Source: Nocardia africana NBRC 100379 | GTDB taxonomy: Bacteria; Actinomycetota; Actinomycetes; Mycobacteriales; Mycobacteriaceae | Direction: 5' to 3' | DNA: 64,000 nt | Assembly (NCBI RefSeq): GCF_001612635.1 | Contig: NZ_BDAV01000008.1 | Location: 62,001-126,000, forward strand | In this document: piece after piece, positions 53,787-62,620 of the stretch | Numbering within the stretch: the first letter of the stretch is position 1 | Layout: the number at the start of each line of letters is the position of its first letter | Made by a program: the position numbers and the translations under genes | The notes under the pieces: generated by a model | Database searches by the model: none | Seen by the model: only the letters and a program-made list of their open reading frames with translations | Told to the model about the DNA's origin: nothing

Positions 53787-55154
53787 TTGACCGCGACTCG
53801 CACCGACGACTTCCCGACCACCGCCACCGATTCACTTCCGCCCGATCTGCCCGCACCGCCGCCGGCACAGCCGGATCGCACGGGTGGGATGTTCGCTTCC
53901 CTCGCCGTCCCGAACTACCGCTACTACTTTGCGGGCCAGGTGGTTTCGAATACCGGCACCTGGATGCAGCGGATCGCGCAGGACTGGCTGGTGCTCGGCC
54001 TCACCGGCAGCTCGTTCGCGGTCGGCATCACCACTGCCATGCAGTTCCTGCCGATGCTGCTGTTCGGTCTCTACGGCGGCGTCATCGCCGACCGCTTCCC
54101 CAAGCGGGGGCTTCTGGTCCTCACCCAGGCAACCATGGGACTGCTCGCCGCCGTCCTCGCCGTCCTGACGCTGACCGGCAGGGTCGAGGTGTGGCACGTC
54201 TACCTGCTGGCGCTGCTGCTGGGCCTGGTGACCGTGGTCGACAATCCGACCCGGCAGTCGTTCGTCCCGGAAATCGTCGGCCGGCAACGGCTGCGCAACG
54301 CCGTCAGCCTGAACTCCGCGAACTTCCAGGCCGCGCGACTGGTCGGACCGGCGGTCGCCGGAGCGTTGATCGCCGCCGTCGGATCCGGCTGGGCCTTCGC
54401 GATCAACGCCTGCTCCTTCGTGGCGGTCATCGCCGGCCTGCTGGCCATGCGACCGGCGCAGCTGACACCGGTGCCGCGCCTGCCGCGACGGAAAGGCCAA
54501 TTGCGTGAAGGTTTGCGGTACGTGAGCGCGCATCCGCAACTGCTCTGGCCGATCGTCATGGTCGGCTTCATCGGCACCTTCGGCTACAACTTCCCCACCG
54601 TGCTGTCGGGCTTCGCCTATCACGTCTTCGATGTCGACGCCGGCAAATACGGGCTGCTCAACACCGCACTCGCGGCGGGTTCGCTCACGGGCGCGCTGCT
54701 GGCCGGGCGCCGCGGGCGGGTGCGGATGCGGATGCTGGTCGCCACCGCCATCGGCTTCGGGGCGCTCGAGGCGGTCGCCGCCTTCGCGCCGGACTACTGG
54801 CTGTTCACCGCGCTGCTCGCCGTGGTGGGCCTGCTCGGACTCACGTTCAACACCTCCGGCAACTCGATGGTGCAGCTGGAAACCGACCCGGGCATGCGGG
54901 GGCGGGTGATGTCGCTGTACATGATGGTCTTCACCGGCGGCACACCGATCGGCGGCCCGATCGTCGGATGGCTCACCGAGGAGTTCGGCCCCCGGCTCGG
55001 CCTGTTCGCCTGCGGAGCGGTCTCCGCACTGTCGGCGGCGGTGATCGGTGTCGTTCTCGCCCGTGCCGCCGGCCTGCGCGTGCGGATCTCGGGCAGGCGC
55101 GTCGTGCTCATTCCGCGCTCCCCGAAAGCCGTCGCGACCGCCCACCGGTGGTAG
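53787..55154 (+). CDS. MFS transporter (enterobactin exporter/EntS-like)
   Basis: This is a 455-residue, 12-helix major facilitator. TTG 53787 behind AGGAAAGG is the best start. Visible are NYRYYFAGQVVSNTGTWMQR, the loop GGVIADRFPKR, and NPTRQSFVPEIVG; these belong to the MFS_3 branch of drug and siderophore exporters. It ends the catabolic cluster and may export toxic intermediates or be independent, since it has its own promoter and operator. Confidence 0.9.
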   Translation: MTATRTDDFPTTATDSLPPDLPAPPPAQPDRTGGMFASLAVPNYRYYFAGQVVSNTGTWMQRIAQDWLVLGLTGSSFAVGITTAMQFLPMLLFGLYGGVIADRFPKRGLLVLTQATMGLLAAVLAVLTLTGRVEVWHVYLLALLLGLVTVVDNPTRQSFVPEIVGRQRLRNAVSLNSANFQAARLVGPAVAGALIAAVGSGWAFAINACSFVAVIAGLLAMRPAQLTPVPRLPRRKGQLREGLRYVSAHPQLLWPIVMVGFIGTFGYNFPTVLSGFAYHVFDVDAGKYGLLNTALAAGSLTGALLAGRRGRVRMRMLVATAIGFGALEAVAAFAPDYWLFTALLAVVGLLGLTFNTSGNSMVQLETDPGMRGRVMSLYMMVFTGGTPIGGPIVGWLTEEFGPRLGLFACGAVSALSAAVIGVVLARAAGLRVRISGRRVVLIPRSPKAVATAHRW

Positions 55155-55271
55155 GTGCCGGGTTTACGGTCCGCCATCTCGAAGATCGGCCCCACACTGC
55201 CGACCCGAGGTGCCGATCCGGCCGAAATGGTGCTGCGGCACGAACTGGCCGCCGTCTGGGCTCCAAAACGT

Positions 55272-56123
55272 TCAGCGCGGGCCCGAGCCGAAGAACCGCC
55301 ACAGGTAACCGGGTAGCTTGCGCAGCGGAACCGCGCGCGGCCAGTCGTCGGCACGGAAGTAGGCGTCGCTGCCACCGTCGACGAAAACGATACTGCCGCA
55401 CAGGAAACGGGCGGCCGGCGACAGCATGAACACCGCCCACTCGGCCAGATCATCCGGATCGCCGAAGCCGCCGATCGGGACCGGGAAACGCTCGATATTC
55501 CTCGCCTCGGCCGGGGTCGCGAGCTGCTTTTCCAACAGCGGCGTCAGCACCGCGCCGGGTGCCAGCGCGTTGAGCCGGATCCCCGCGCCGGCCCACTGCG
55601 CGGTCGTCGCGTGGCGGCGCACCCAGTGGCTCACCGCGATCTTCGACGTGCCGTAGGCGATCGACGGCGCGTTCCGGCCGAAGATCCGCAACGCCCGCAG
55701 CGCCTTGCCGGTGTCGCCCGCCAGCAGCGCACGAATCGCCCGGCGCGGCACCAACGGGGTGGTGGTCGTCGAATTGCTGCCGAACACAACCACTTTCGCC
55801 TCGTCCGCCCGAGCCAGCGCCGAGCGCCAGCCGTCGAGCAGATCGACGACGCCGCGGTAATTCACCTCGAAGATCAGCCGCGGCCGGTCCGCACCGGGCG
55901 CCGGCCCCACCCCCGCGGCGAGTATCGCGCCGTCGAGATGCCCGTCGACCTCCGCGAGCACACCGTCGATCGCGGTGCGGCGGCCGGCCGCCGTCGACAG
56001 ATCCGCGACCACCTGCGCGTCCTGCAGATCGACACCGACCACCGTATGACCCCGCTCGCGCAGCTTCTCCGCCGCGGCGCGCCCCATTCCCGACGCCGCC
56101 CCGGTCACCACGTACACACCCAC
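55272..56123 (-). CDS. Short-chain dehydrogenase/reductase
   Basis: This is a 283-residue SDR. The cofactor motif is TGAASGMG (7-14), NAG is replaced by AAGVG, and the active site is YGTSK (Tyr-x3-Lys) near residue 155. The late segment AVFMLSPAARFLCGSIVFVDGG is standard, and the C-terminal 25 residues are an extension. It resembles hydroxysteroid-type SDRs; substrate unknown. It is convergent with the MFS gene. Confidence 0.9.
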   Translation of the reverse strand: MGVYVVTGAASGMGRAAAEKLRERGHTVVGVDLQDAQVVADLSTAAGRRTAIDGVLAEVDGHLDGAILAAGVGPAPGADRPRLIFEVNYRGVVDLLDGWRSALARADEAKVVVFGSNSTTTTPLVPRRAIRALLAGDTGKALRALRIFGRNAPSIAYGTSKIAVSHWVRRHATTAQWAGAGIRLNALAPGAVLTPLLEKQLATPAEARNIERFPVPIGGFGDPDDLAEWAVFMLSPAARFLCGSIVFVDGGSDAYFRADDWPRAVPLRKLPGYLWRFFGSGPR

Positions 56124-56234
56124 CGCATCGCCTGCTTTCCGCTACCCGAGCCTCGAACGATCACCCACCGGCGACCATCCTGCCCCGTCACCGTCGTACC
56201 GAACTGCGCGGCATACTCGTGCCACACTCGATCG

Positions 56235-56423
56235 ATGGCTGCGGCTTCCACTCCTCCGCCAGGCTTTCATTCGGTGACACCGCGCATGGTGGTCGAGGAC
56301 CACCCCGGCGCGGTCGCGGTGGAGGCACCGCTCGACACGCCGTACGGTGACCGTCGCGCCATGGTTCGCGACCCGTTCGGGAACGTCTACCAGATCGCCA
56401 GTCGGGCTACGGCCACCGGCTGA
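56235..56423 (+). pseudogene. VOC/glyoxalase gene with an internal in-frame deletion
   Basis: A 62-codon ORF joins a PhnB-like VOC N-terminus (GFHSVTPRMVVED) directly to a VOC C-terminus (PYGDRRAMVRDPFGNVYQIA). About 60-70 central residues that form the fold are missing. The product cannot make a metal site, so I read it as a deletion relic. Confidence 0.7.
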
Positions 56424-56452
56424 CGTCGGCGAGCGCCGCTTCGGAGCCGTCC

Positions 56453-57004
56453 TCACTCGACGACATAGCGCAGCATGACCGCCGTGTCGAAATGCCTCGT
56501 CTCCGCCAGCCGGAGCGGAATTCGCTTGTCCAGCAAGGGAAACATCGGCGTGCCGCCGCCGAGCACCACGGGCAGGACGAACACTTGATACTCGTCGATC
56601 AGCCCGTGCGGAATCAGCGAGGCCGCGAGAGTCGCGCCCCCGACCTCCATGACGCCGTCGCCCTCGGCCTTCAGCCTGCGCACCTCCTCCACCGCGTTCT
56701 CGCTGACCAGCGTGCTGTTCCACTGCACCTCGGTCAGTGTCCGGGAGAAGACCACCTTCGGCTTCTCCGTCCACAACCCGCCGAATTCACGCTGGATGCG
56801 CGGCGCGTCCTCGGGCACATGCGGCCAGTACTCGGCCATCAGTTCATACAGGCGGCGACCGTGCAGCGAAATCTCGATATCGCGATACCGGTCGTTGTGA
56901 AACTGGTGTAACTCGTCGTCCGGATTCGACCAGTCGATGCTGCCGTCGCGGTCGTTGATGTAGCCGTCCAGGGACATACTGATCCCGTAGCTCAGTTTCC
57001 TCAT
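56453..57004 (-). CDS. Dihydrofolate reductase / RibD C-terminal-like reductase
   Basis: This is a 183-residue protein starting at ATG 57004 (MRKLSYGISMSLDGYIND). The motifs MSLDGYI, KPKVVFSRTL, VGGATLAASLI and LPVVLGGGTPMF are those of the YyaP/YwjB-like RibD_C family, NADPH-dependent reductases of unknown substrate. The longer upstream frame is Arg-rich shadow. It is a stand-alone gene. Confidence 0.9.
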   Translation of the reverse strand: MRKLSYGISMSLDGYINDRDGSIDWSNPDDELHQFHNDRYRDIEISLHGRRLYELMAEYWPHVPEDAPRIQREFGGLWTEKPKVVFSRTLTEVQWNSTLVSENAVEEVRRLKAEGDGVMEVGGATLAASLIPHGLIDEYQVFVLPVVLGGGTPMFPLLDKRIPLRLAETRHFDTAVMLRYVVE

Positions 57005-57289
57005 ACCGCATAGACGCCGCGCGCGCCCGAAATTCATCGGCGCACAGCGGAACCGATTCGATCGGTCGCGACGCGGTCATCGCCGCCGGATCAGACCCGT
57101 TCGAGATAGAAGTACGCGTAGCGGCCGTTGTCGAGCGCCCAAAGCTCTGTAGTCAACAGAAACCGACTAGTGTCCGCCGTCCGACGCGTCCTGCACGATG
57201 TCGAACTGCACAACCTGTACGGCCCACAGGTGACGGCGGCGTTCACAATCCCTTCTTCCGCCACAGCGGGTTGGACGACTCCCGACCCC
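57005..57289. other. Intergenic region with a possible decayed ORF end
   Basis: The 285 bases hold no intact gene. On the minus strand, 57148-57091 reads ELWALDNGRYAYFYLERV and then stop, which looks like the C-terminus of a lost protein with no upstream part. No promoter pair is clear. Confidence 0.3.
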
Positions 57290-57883
57290 CTATGGCAATG
57301 GGCGCTCAGCCCGGGGGAATCGCTTCAAGCTGCCCACACTGAGCGATCCGTTCGCCCCGGTACGCAGCGCCGCCTCCGCCGCGCGGACGTAGCCGGCCGG
57401 GTCTTTGTCGACGGGCACGACGCCCGCGTAGTTACGCGCCTCGTAGGCGGCGAAGGCCACGGCAAGTTGATGGCGGCGCTGCAGCCCGGCCAAGCGGCGG
57501 AAGTCGGTGAGCCCCTCCCGTTCCTCCTCGGCCATATGGTCGCTGTTGGCCAGATTCGCCGCCGCGACCGCGGCATACCACTCGTCGGTGCCGACCTGGT
57601 GCCTCCCTACCTCCGCGACCGCGTCCCTGATCTCGTTGTGGTCGTGGATCGCGTCGAGCGTCTCGTCCTCCGCCCCGCTCGCCCGGCGAGCCGCGATCCC
57701 CACCTGCAGCAGCGCGGGATAGAAGATCTCCTCCTCGGCCTGCGCGTGCAAGTCGAGAAACGCCGCCAACCGGTCCCAGATCGCCCCCAGCGCACCGGTG
57801 TACCCGCGATCGATCTGCTCCAGAATCGCGAACAGCCGCCGCTGCTCGTGATGGTCATCGAGGATCAACTGGGTGATATCCAC
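57290..57883 (-). CDS. Hemerythrin-domain protein
   Basis: This is a 197-residue four-helix diiron protein. GTG 57883 follows GGAGGAAT. Iron ligands are apparent in DDHHEQRRLF, LHAQAEEEIFYP (H-x3-E), IHDHNEI and NSDHMAEEE. Such proteins bind O2, NO or sense iron/oxygen. The C-terminal 50 residues are an unrelated extension. A second hemerythrin-like gene lies at 62013. Confidence 0.9.
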   Translation of the reverse strand: MDITQLILDDHHEQRRLFAILEQIDRGYTGALGAIWDRLAAFLDLHAQAEEEIFYPALLQVGIAARRASGAEDETLDAIHDHNEIRDAVAEVGRHQVGTDEWYAAVAAANLANSDHMAEEEREGLTDFRRLAGLQRRHQLAVAFAAYEARNYAGVVPVDKDPAGYVRAAEAALRTGANGSLSVGSLKRFPRAERPLP

Positions 57884-58102
57884 ATTCCTCCCTGACGCCG
57901 ATCGCTGGTAAGCACGGAACTCGACGGCCGCCTGCCGCGCGGTCAGCCGGAACCTCCTGGGAATCTGACGACAATGTACTACCGAGTCGCGGCCCGACGC
58001 TGCGGGCTCGAGCACCCGTTCGGAGATAATCCGCATGAGGAGCGCCGAATGTGATTCAATTCCCCGGCACTGCGAGCTCAACCGAAAATTTCTGGGGGGA
58101 AC

Positions 58103-58915
58103 GTGACCGACGTGTCACCGCTGTCTGCCGAGCACTCCACCGCCAACGGCGTCTACTGCAACTACTGCGGCGCCACGCCGGCGGCCACCGTGAACATTCG
58201 CGCCCACCGTGGCCTGCTCATCGCCATGCAATTCCGCAAGGCGCCCGGCCCGTTCTGCCGCGACTGCGGTCTGGCGGCCTTCCGGCAGATGACCGGCGAA
58301 AGTCTGTGGCAGGGCTGGTGGGGCATCGTGTCCTTCATCGCCAACCCGCTCACCATCTTGTGGAATCTGTACTGCCGCTACGAGATCGGACGACTGCCGC
58401 CGCCGAACCCCGGCAGCCCCTACCAGACGATGGATCCCGGTAAGCCACTTTATCGCCGGCCGCAGATCCTCGCGATTCTGCTGCCGTTCCTCGCAATCGC
58501 CGGCCTCATCGCCGCGGCCGGACCCGATCCGAACACGAAGCAATCGTCGTACTCGACCGCCGGTTCCCCGAGCGGCACCGATCCGAGCGCCATCCGCTCA
58601 CCGATCCCGGCCACCACTTTCACTGCGGGCCAATGTGTTTGGAACACCCACCAGCCCAACGGCGGGCAGGACGACGACAACGCCAACGTTCAGGTCCTGC
58701 CTTGCGACGATCCGCGCGCCCAGGCAACCGTCCTCGGCACCCTGTCGCGCCCCGCACCGACTCCGGGATCCCCCCAGGCACCGGGTTCCGCCGAGTCCGA
58801 AACCGCCGAGACCCTCTGCGGCAGCGCATATCCCGACTCCGACGCCTACTACACCGAGACCCACAGCAACTACAACCTACGAACCACCCTCATCGTCTGC
58901 CTGCGCACCAAGTAG
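58103..58915 (+). CDS. Zinc-ribbon membrane protein with LppU-like extracellular domain
   Basis: This is a 270-residue protein. The N-terminal CNYCG and FCRDCG pairs form a cytoplasmic zinc ribbon (about 19-56); two hydrophobic segments lie near 72-90 and 122-140; then a Ser/Thr/Pro linker and a C-terminal domain with paired cysteines (GQCVW, VLPCDDP, ETLCGSAYP, IVCLR) like the LppU/SCO3897 family. The C-terminal part is probably outside the membrane with disulfides. Function unknown. GTG 58103 follows GGGGGAAC. Confidence 0.8.
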   Translation: MTDVSPLSAEHSTANGVYCNYCGATPAATVNIRAHRGLLIAMQFRKAPGPFCRDCGLAAFRQMTGESLWQGWWGIVSFIANPLTILWNLYCRYEIGRLPPPNPGSPYQTMDPGKPLYRRPQILAILLPFLAIAGLIAAAGPDPNTKQSSYSTAGSPSGTDPSAIRSPIPATTFTAGQCVWNTHQPNGGQDDDNANVQVLPCDDPRAQATVLGTLSRPAPTPGSPQAPGSAESETAETLCGSAYPDSDAYYTETHSNYNLRTTLIVCLRTK

Positions 58916-59022
58916 CCCCGGCAAGCCACAGGCCCATCGGGCTGGCGATCCGATGTCTTCGCCCGCGCGGCAAGTCCGCCTCTTCGACGGATGCGGACTC
59001 AGTTGCCTCGCCTCGGCCGCAG

Positions 59023-59355
59023 TTACCGCGGTCGGGTGCTGTCCAAGACCCAATCCCGATAACCCGGATGGGTCTGGACCGCTTCCGTGGCTATCACCTG
59101 TGGTGTCTCATCCGGATGCTTGTCTTTCAGGAACGCCAAGATGTCATCCACCCGTGATCGCCGAGTGTGCAGGATGGCCAACGACTCCCGGTCGTCTTGC
59201 ACTGCGCCGCCCCAGCGGTAGATGCTGCGGATTCCGGGAACGATATTGCCGCAGGCCACGTATCCGGCTTCCACTAGCTCGCGGACCAGCCCGGCGAGAA
59301 ATTCCGGGTCGCCGGCAGTGATCGAAACGTCTACTACGGTTTCAGTGTCGGCCAT
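59023..59355 (-). CDS. cutA: Divalent-cation tolerance protein CutA
   Basis: This is a 110-residue CutA1-type protein, forming ferredoxin-like trimers. Family marks are GLVRELVEAGYVACGNIVPG, SIYRWGGAVQDDRE and the C-terminal PQVIATEAVQTHPGYRDWV. The start at 59355 overlaps the end of the XRE gene by 22 bases, so the two may be cotranscribed. Its role in metal tolerance is debated in other bacteria. Confidence 0.92.
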   Translation of the reverse strand: MADTETVVDVSITAGDPEFLAGLVRELVEAGYVACGNIVPGIRSIYRWGGAVQDDRESLAILHTRRSRVDDILAFLKDKHPDETPQVIATEAVQTHPGYRDWVLDSTRPR

Positions 59356-59966
59356 GCCTTCAATTGTCCCTCAGTTCGGGCCATGTCACGGACCAAGGCC
59401 TCCGCGACCCACCGTTCTCGCGCGACCGCACACCAACCTTGCACAACCGGTGCGACATACGACTGACCGACCCATCCGCCTCTCATCATCTGACCGTGCG
59501 GGTGAAGCTCGAAATACAGCGTTCCCTTCGAACGCACATTTCCGTCCGCAGCGACATACCAACCCATGAACGCTTCGGAGTCGTAGAGCTTCATTTCACC
59601 GGTCCACGCGTAGGACCCCTCCGACACCGGCCGGGCGCGCGCGCCGGCAAGTTGCAGCCACAATCCGTCTTGCTCGATATGCAGTTCGAGGGTGTCGATT
59701 CGTTCCCCGGCGTCGCCGAACGCCTGGCCCGAATACCACCAGTCACCGGAGAAATCCAGTCCGGCGGCAGTCTTGCCCGCGAGCGTGTTCAGTGACACGT
59801 CCAACACCTCGGAGAGCCGGACGAGGTCCGATACCACTGGTTCGGTTTCGCCTGTCTCCCAACGGGACACGGTCTTCTGGTCCGCGCCGACCAACTTCGC
59901 AAGCTGTGTCTGTGAGTAGCCAAGGACCTTTCTCCGTTGCCGGATGACGTCGCCCGTCACGCTCAC
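59334..59966 (-). CDS. XRE regulator with a C-terminal sensor-like domain
   Basis: This is a 210-residue protein. Residues 1-62 are an XRE helix-turn-helix (YSQTQLAKLVGADQKTVSRW). The rest is a beta-rich domain (FSGDWWYSGQAF, LELHIEQDGLWLQLAGAR, GTLYFELHPHGQMMRGGWVG) of a kind found in lipocalin-like or small-molecule-sensing proteins. It is divergent from a small-gene group with a symmetric TCTA/TAGA operator between. Probably autoregulatory. Confidence 0.87.
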   Translation of the reverse strand: MSVTGDVIRQRRKVLGYSQTQLAKLVGADQKTVSRWETGETEPVVSDLVRLSEVLDVSLNTLAGKTAAGLDFSGDWWYSGQAFGDAGERIDTLELHIEQDGLWLQLAGARARPVSEGSYAWTGEMKLYDSEAFMGWYVAADGNVRSKGTLYFELHPHGQMMRGGWVGQSYVAPVVQGWCAVARERWVAEALVRDMARTEGQLKAWPTLKP

Positions 59967-60003
59967 TGGTAATGCCTCTCGTCGGTTGGTCTACGTCGCC
60001 GAT

Positions 60004-60035
60004 TCTATAGCTAGACTCATACGTCTATACTAGAC
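60004..60035. promoter_or_regulatory. Overlapping TAGAC/GTCTA inverted repeats
   Basis: TCTA-TAGC-TAGA (60004-60015) overlaps TAGAC (60012-60016), then GTCTA at 60023-60027 and TAGAC at 60031-60035, giving three overlapping inverted repeats in an AT-rich patch 40-70 bases from the XRE start. The layout suggests cooperative binding by the XRE protein. Confidence 0.65.
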
Positions 60036-60146
60036 ATATCCGCCTACTGCGTGCATCATTGCGGTACGCCCCGGCGCCGGGTCGAGCCAGCCTCTCCGGC
60101 GCCGGATGCGATACCGAAAGCCCTTCGAACCGGGGAGCGCCTGTCG

Positions 60147-60239
60147 ATGAGTGTTGAGGGAAACGAGACGAAAACCGCCATGCTCGGCATCTTCACGCCG
60201 CATACCACCGACGCCGAGGCTGACAGTGATGAGAGCTGA
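60147..60239 (+). CDS. Possible 30-residue peptide
   Basis: ATG 60147 opens 30 codons (MSVEGNETKTAMLGIFTPHT then an acidic tail) ending inside the start of the next gene. A GGGGAG lies 10 bases upstream. An acidic peptide between a regulator and a hypothetical gene could be a leader or a product of its own; support is weak. Confidence 0.35.
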   Translation: MSVEGNETKTAMLGIFTPHTTDAEADSDES

Positions 60240-60552
60240 ACCCACGGCGCTCGCATGGATCGCAGACGAGGTGAGCGAGACAGCGCAATGGCATGCGGCG
60301 CAACTGAGGAGACTGGCGCGGCATCTCGGCTACACGCTCGTGTGGCCTGAAGCGAGTCTCGTGCCACTGCCGGATCTCGTACGGGACGCCGACGTCGATG
60401 CCGTGCTCACTCCGTCGCCCGAGCACATGGACGCGCTCACACTCAACGCCGTCATGGCGCTGGCGGACGTCGAGACCGTATCGCCGCGCCTGTCATTCGC
60501 GAAGTGGCCAGAAATCAAGCACCGGAAGGGGTTCGGATGCTCGGTCTTCTGA
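60229..60552 (+). CDS. Hypothetical protein, 107 residues
   Basis: It starts at ATG 60229 (GTG 60226 also possible), overlapping the preceding small ORF. The protein is alpha/beta, with WHAAQLRRLARHLGYTLVWP and LVRDADVDAVLTPSPEHMDALTLNAVMALADVETV, a layout that recalls the N-terminal fold of resolvase-like proteins without their catalytic Ser. I do not assign a function. It overlaps the next ORF by 16 bases. Confidence 0.6.
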   Translation: MRAEPTALAWIADEVSETAQWHAAQLRRLARHLGYTLVWPEASLVPLPDLVRDADVDAVLTPSPEHMDALTLNAVMALADVETVSPRLSFAKWPEIKHRKGFGCSVF

Positions 60553-60794
60553 TCTTCGTATGCCTGCTGTCGGTCGCCGTCTACTACGCGGTGTTGTACT
60601 GGCCGCCGATTATGCGCAAGCCCCGCTCGGCCGACAAGGACAGGGACCTACGCGCGGTCATCGGTGCGCCGGGCGAGGCTCGATCTCAGTCCAGTCCGAC
60701 GAGATCGGCCGAGGCAGACCACAGTTCGTCGATGAGGCGGCGGTTGTGGGCCTGGGGCGACTCGGGGCCTTTTGCTCGGTGGCGATGGAAGTAG
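60537..60794 (+). CDS. Small single-helix membrane protein, 3' end overlaps a convergent SDR gene
   Basis: ATG 60537 opens 85 codons; residues 1-20 (MLGLLIFVCLLSVAVYYAVL) are a clear membrane helix. The last 36 codons lie antisense to the convergent SDR gene (109-base overlap) and look like shadow sequence, so the natural end was probably lost. A truncated gene is as likely as a working one. Confidence 0.45.
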   Translation: MLGLLIFVCLLSVAVYYAVLYWPPIMRKPRSADKDRDLRAVIGAPGEARSQSSPTRSAEADHSSSMRRRLWAWGDSGPFARWRWK

Positions 60795-61534
60795 ACGCCG
60801 TTGATTTCCGGGTCGGCGCCGCGGCGGGCCAGGTCGATCAGGGGTTCGGCGCCGCGGGCGGGGGTGATGGTGCCGACGTGGCGCAGCGGGGTGCGATAGA
60901 GCAGGCCAACGGCGCGGGAGTCGCGGCCGAAGCTCGAGGCCACGGGCCCGGGATGCACTGCGGCGGAGACGATTCCGTCCGACGACCAGCGCTGCGCGAT
61001 ACCGCGGGTGAACATGATGTTCATCAACTTGCTCGTCCCGTAGGCGCGCCATCCGAAGGCGCGGCGGCGCTGGTAGTCGAGGTCGGAGATGTCGACGTGC
61101 CCGAACAGGTTGCCGACGCTCGCGGTGTTCAGCACGAGCGCGCCGCGGGCGGCGAGCTCGTCGTGCAGCAGATTGGTCAGCAGAAACGGGGCCAAGTGGT
61201 TGATCTGGAAGTTGGGTTCGTGCCCGTCGACGGTCCGCTGCCGCGGCTCGAAGAGGCCACCCGCATTGTTGAGCAGCACGTCGATCGCGCCGGCGTGTTC
61301 GCGGATCTGCTCGGCGAGACCGCGCACGTCGTCGAGCACGGCGAAATCGGCCGTGAAGGCGGTCGCACCGGTGTCGGCGGTCACGGCGGCGAGTTTCTGT
61401 GCCGACCTGCCGACGATGACGAGATCGACGTCGGGCGCGGCCAGCGCCCGCGCGGTCACCGCTCCGATGCCGTCGCTGGCACCGGTGATGACGATCGTGC
61501 GTCGCGAGTTCGAATCTGATCGGCTATCTGTCAC
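60686..61534 (-). CDS. Short-chain dehydrogenase/reductase (retinol dehydrogenase-like)
   Basis: This is a 282-residue SDR. The cofactor motif TGASDGIG lies at 17-24, NNAGG near 89-93, catalytic Ser in NTASVGN and YGTSK near 165. HPGPVASSF and the C-terminal region are typical of oxidoreductases annotated as WW-domain/retinol dehydrogenase-like. Stand-alone gene; substrate unknown. Confidence 0.9.
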   Translation of the reverse strand: MTDSRSDSNSRRTIVITGASDGIGAVTARALAAPDVDLVIVGRSAQKLAAVTADTGATAFTADFAVLDDVRGLAEQIREHAGAIDVLLNNAGGLFEPRQRTVDGHEPNFQINHLAPFLLTNLLHDELAARGALVLNTASVGNLFGHVDISDLDYQRRRAFGWRAYGTSKLMNIMFTRGIAQRWSSDGIVSAAVHPGPVASSFGRDSRAVGLLYRTPLRHVGTITPARGAEPLIDLARRGADPEINGVYFHRHRAKGPESPQAHNRRLIDELWSASADLVGLD

Positions 61535-62012
61535 CAGAGTCTCCAGTCGGTGGACGCTCGGTGGACGTTACCCGGAACATCCCTCAACAGGTATCAGTCA
61601 CCGATTTCCCGACCTCCCACAGTAGCGGCGGACACCGTACTCGCTGCGAGCACCAGCGCCCAGGGGCGTCGTGTCGGCCGGCCGAACGAGGAACCCCCGT
61701 GCGACCCACAGTCGGTACCGGTGTGGAGGAGCGCCGGCGACGCTGTGCGGCGATAAGCCGAGCCGCACCGCCGCCACGAAACCCGGGTCGCCGTTCACGC
61801 CGACCGTCACCGCGATGCACTGCGGCGACGAGCCCCGGTTCGAGCCGCGCCGGTGACGTCGTTACTTTCATCCGTTCCAGCCACGCCGAACATTCAACTT
61901 TCTACGTTGCTGTCAGCGTATGCACCGACGCAGCGGCCGACCCGAGTAGACCGCTACTCGAATTTCGCGGTGGCCTCCCGCACGAGCCGAGCGCGTCACC
62001 CGCCGATCCACG
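61535..62012. other. 478-base region without a supportable gene
   Basis: No frame here shows convincing protein sequence; all ORFs are Arg/Pro-rich shadows. The sequence 61870-61930 is AT-richer (CAACTTTCTACGTTG) and could hold a promoter. It may contain decayed DNA. Confidence 0.35.
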
Positions 62013-62576
62013 TCACGGCGTGTCCGGGCGGCGAACATTCCGCAGTGCGTCGCGCGCGCGATCGAACACGGCCAACGGGGGTCCGGCCACGAGATTGGCC
62101 GCACGGGATTCACCCGCGTGCGGATGCGGGCGGGTAGGCGCCATGGCTTCGGCGCCCCGGACCGTGTTGGCCATGTGGGTGAGCTGAGTTCCCGAAAACG
62201 ATTGGCGCAGTAGGACGAACTCTTCCTTCTCCTCGTGTTCGGCGTGCTCGAGCACAGCGTCGGCAAACGCCGAGAGTTTGGCGTCGAATTCCGGATGATC
62301 CACACCCAGGTCGTAGAGTTCGGCGAGGTCGTGTTTTGCCTGGTTCTCCTCCGCCAGCCTGTTGTCCACCATCGGCTTCGCGCCGAACTGCGCGCGCGCA
62401 GCGGCCGGATGGACGACTTCTTCCTCGGCGGTCTCGTGCACCGCCAGCAGCCGTACCAGCTCCTCGAACAGGTTCTGCTTGTCGTCCGGTCCGGCGCGCA
62501 ACGTGCCGAGAAGATCTTCGATCCGACGATGCTGCGCCACCAAGAGGTCGACGACATCCGCTTCGTCCGCACTCAT
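62013..62576 (-). CDS. Hemerythrin-domain protein
   Basis: This is a 187-residue protein with a helical HHE domain: VAQHRRIEDLL (H16), LLAVHETAEEEVVHP, LAEENQAKHDLAEL and LEHAEHEEKEEFVLL supply the His/Glu iron ligands. The Pro/Ala-rich C-terminus is an extension. Similar proteins are common near membrane redox or stress genes in actinomycetes. It precedes two membrane protein genes on the same strand order. Confidence 0.88.
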   Translation of the reverse strand: MSADEADVVDLLVAQHRRIEDLLGTLRAGPDDKQNLFEELVRLLAVHETAEEEVVHPAAARAQFGAKPMVDNRLAEENQAKHDLAELYDLGVDHPEFDAKLSAFADAVLEHAEHEEKEEFVLLRQSFSGTQLTHMANTVRGAEAMAPTRPHPHAGESRAANLVAGPPLAVFDRARDALRNVRRPDTP

Positions 62577-62620
62577 CTACCAACATCCTCTTCTGCCGGG
62601 AACTCGCCTTTTCCGTTTCC

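Noticed and set aside
61561..62187. 208-residue plus-strand ORF across the 61535-62012 gap
   Set aside because: Arg/Pro/Ala-rich composition typical of an antisense shadow; it runs opposite the hemerythrin gene and shows no motif.
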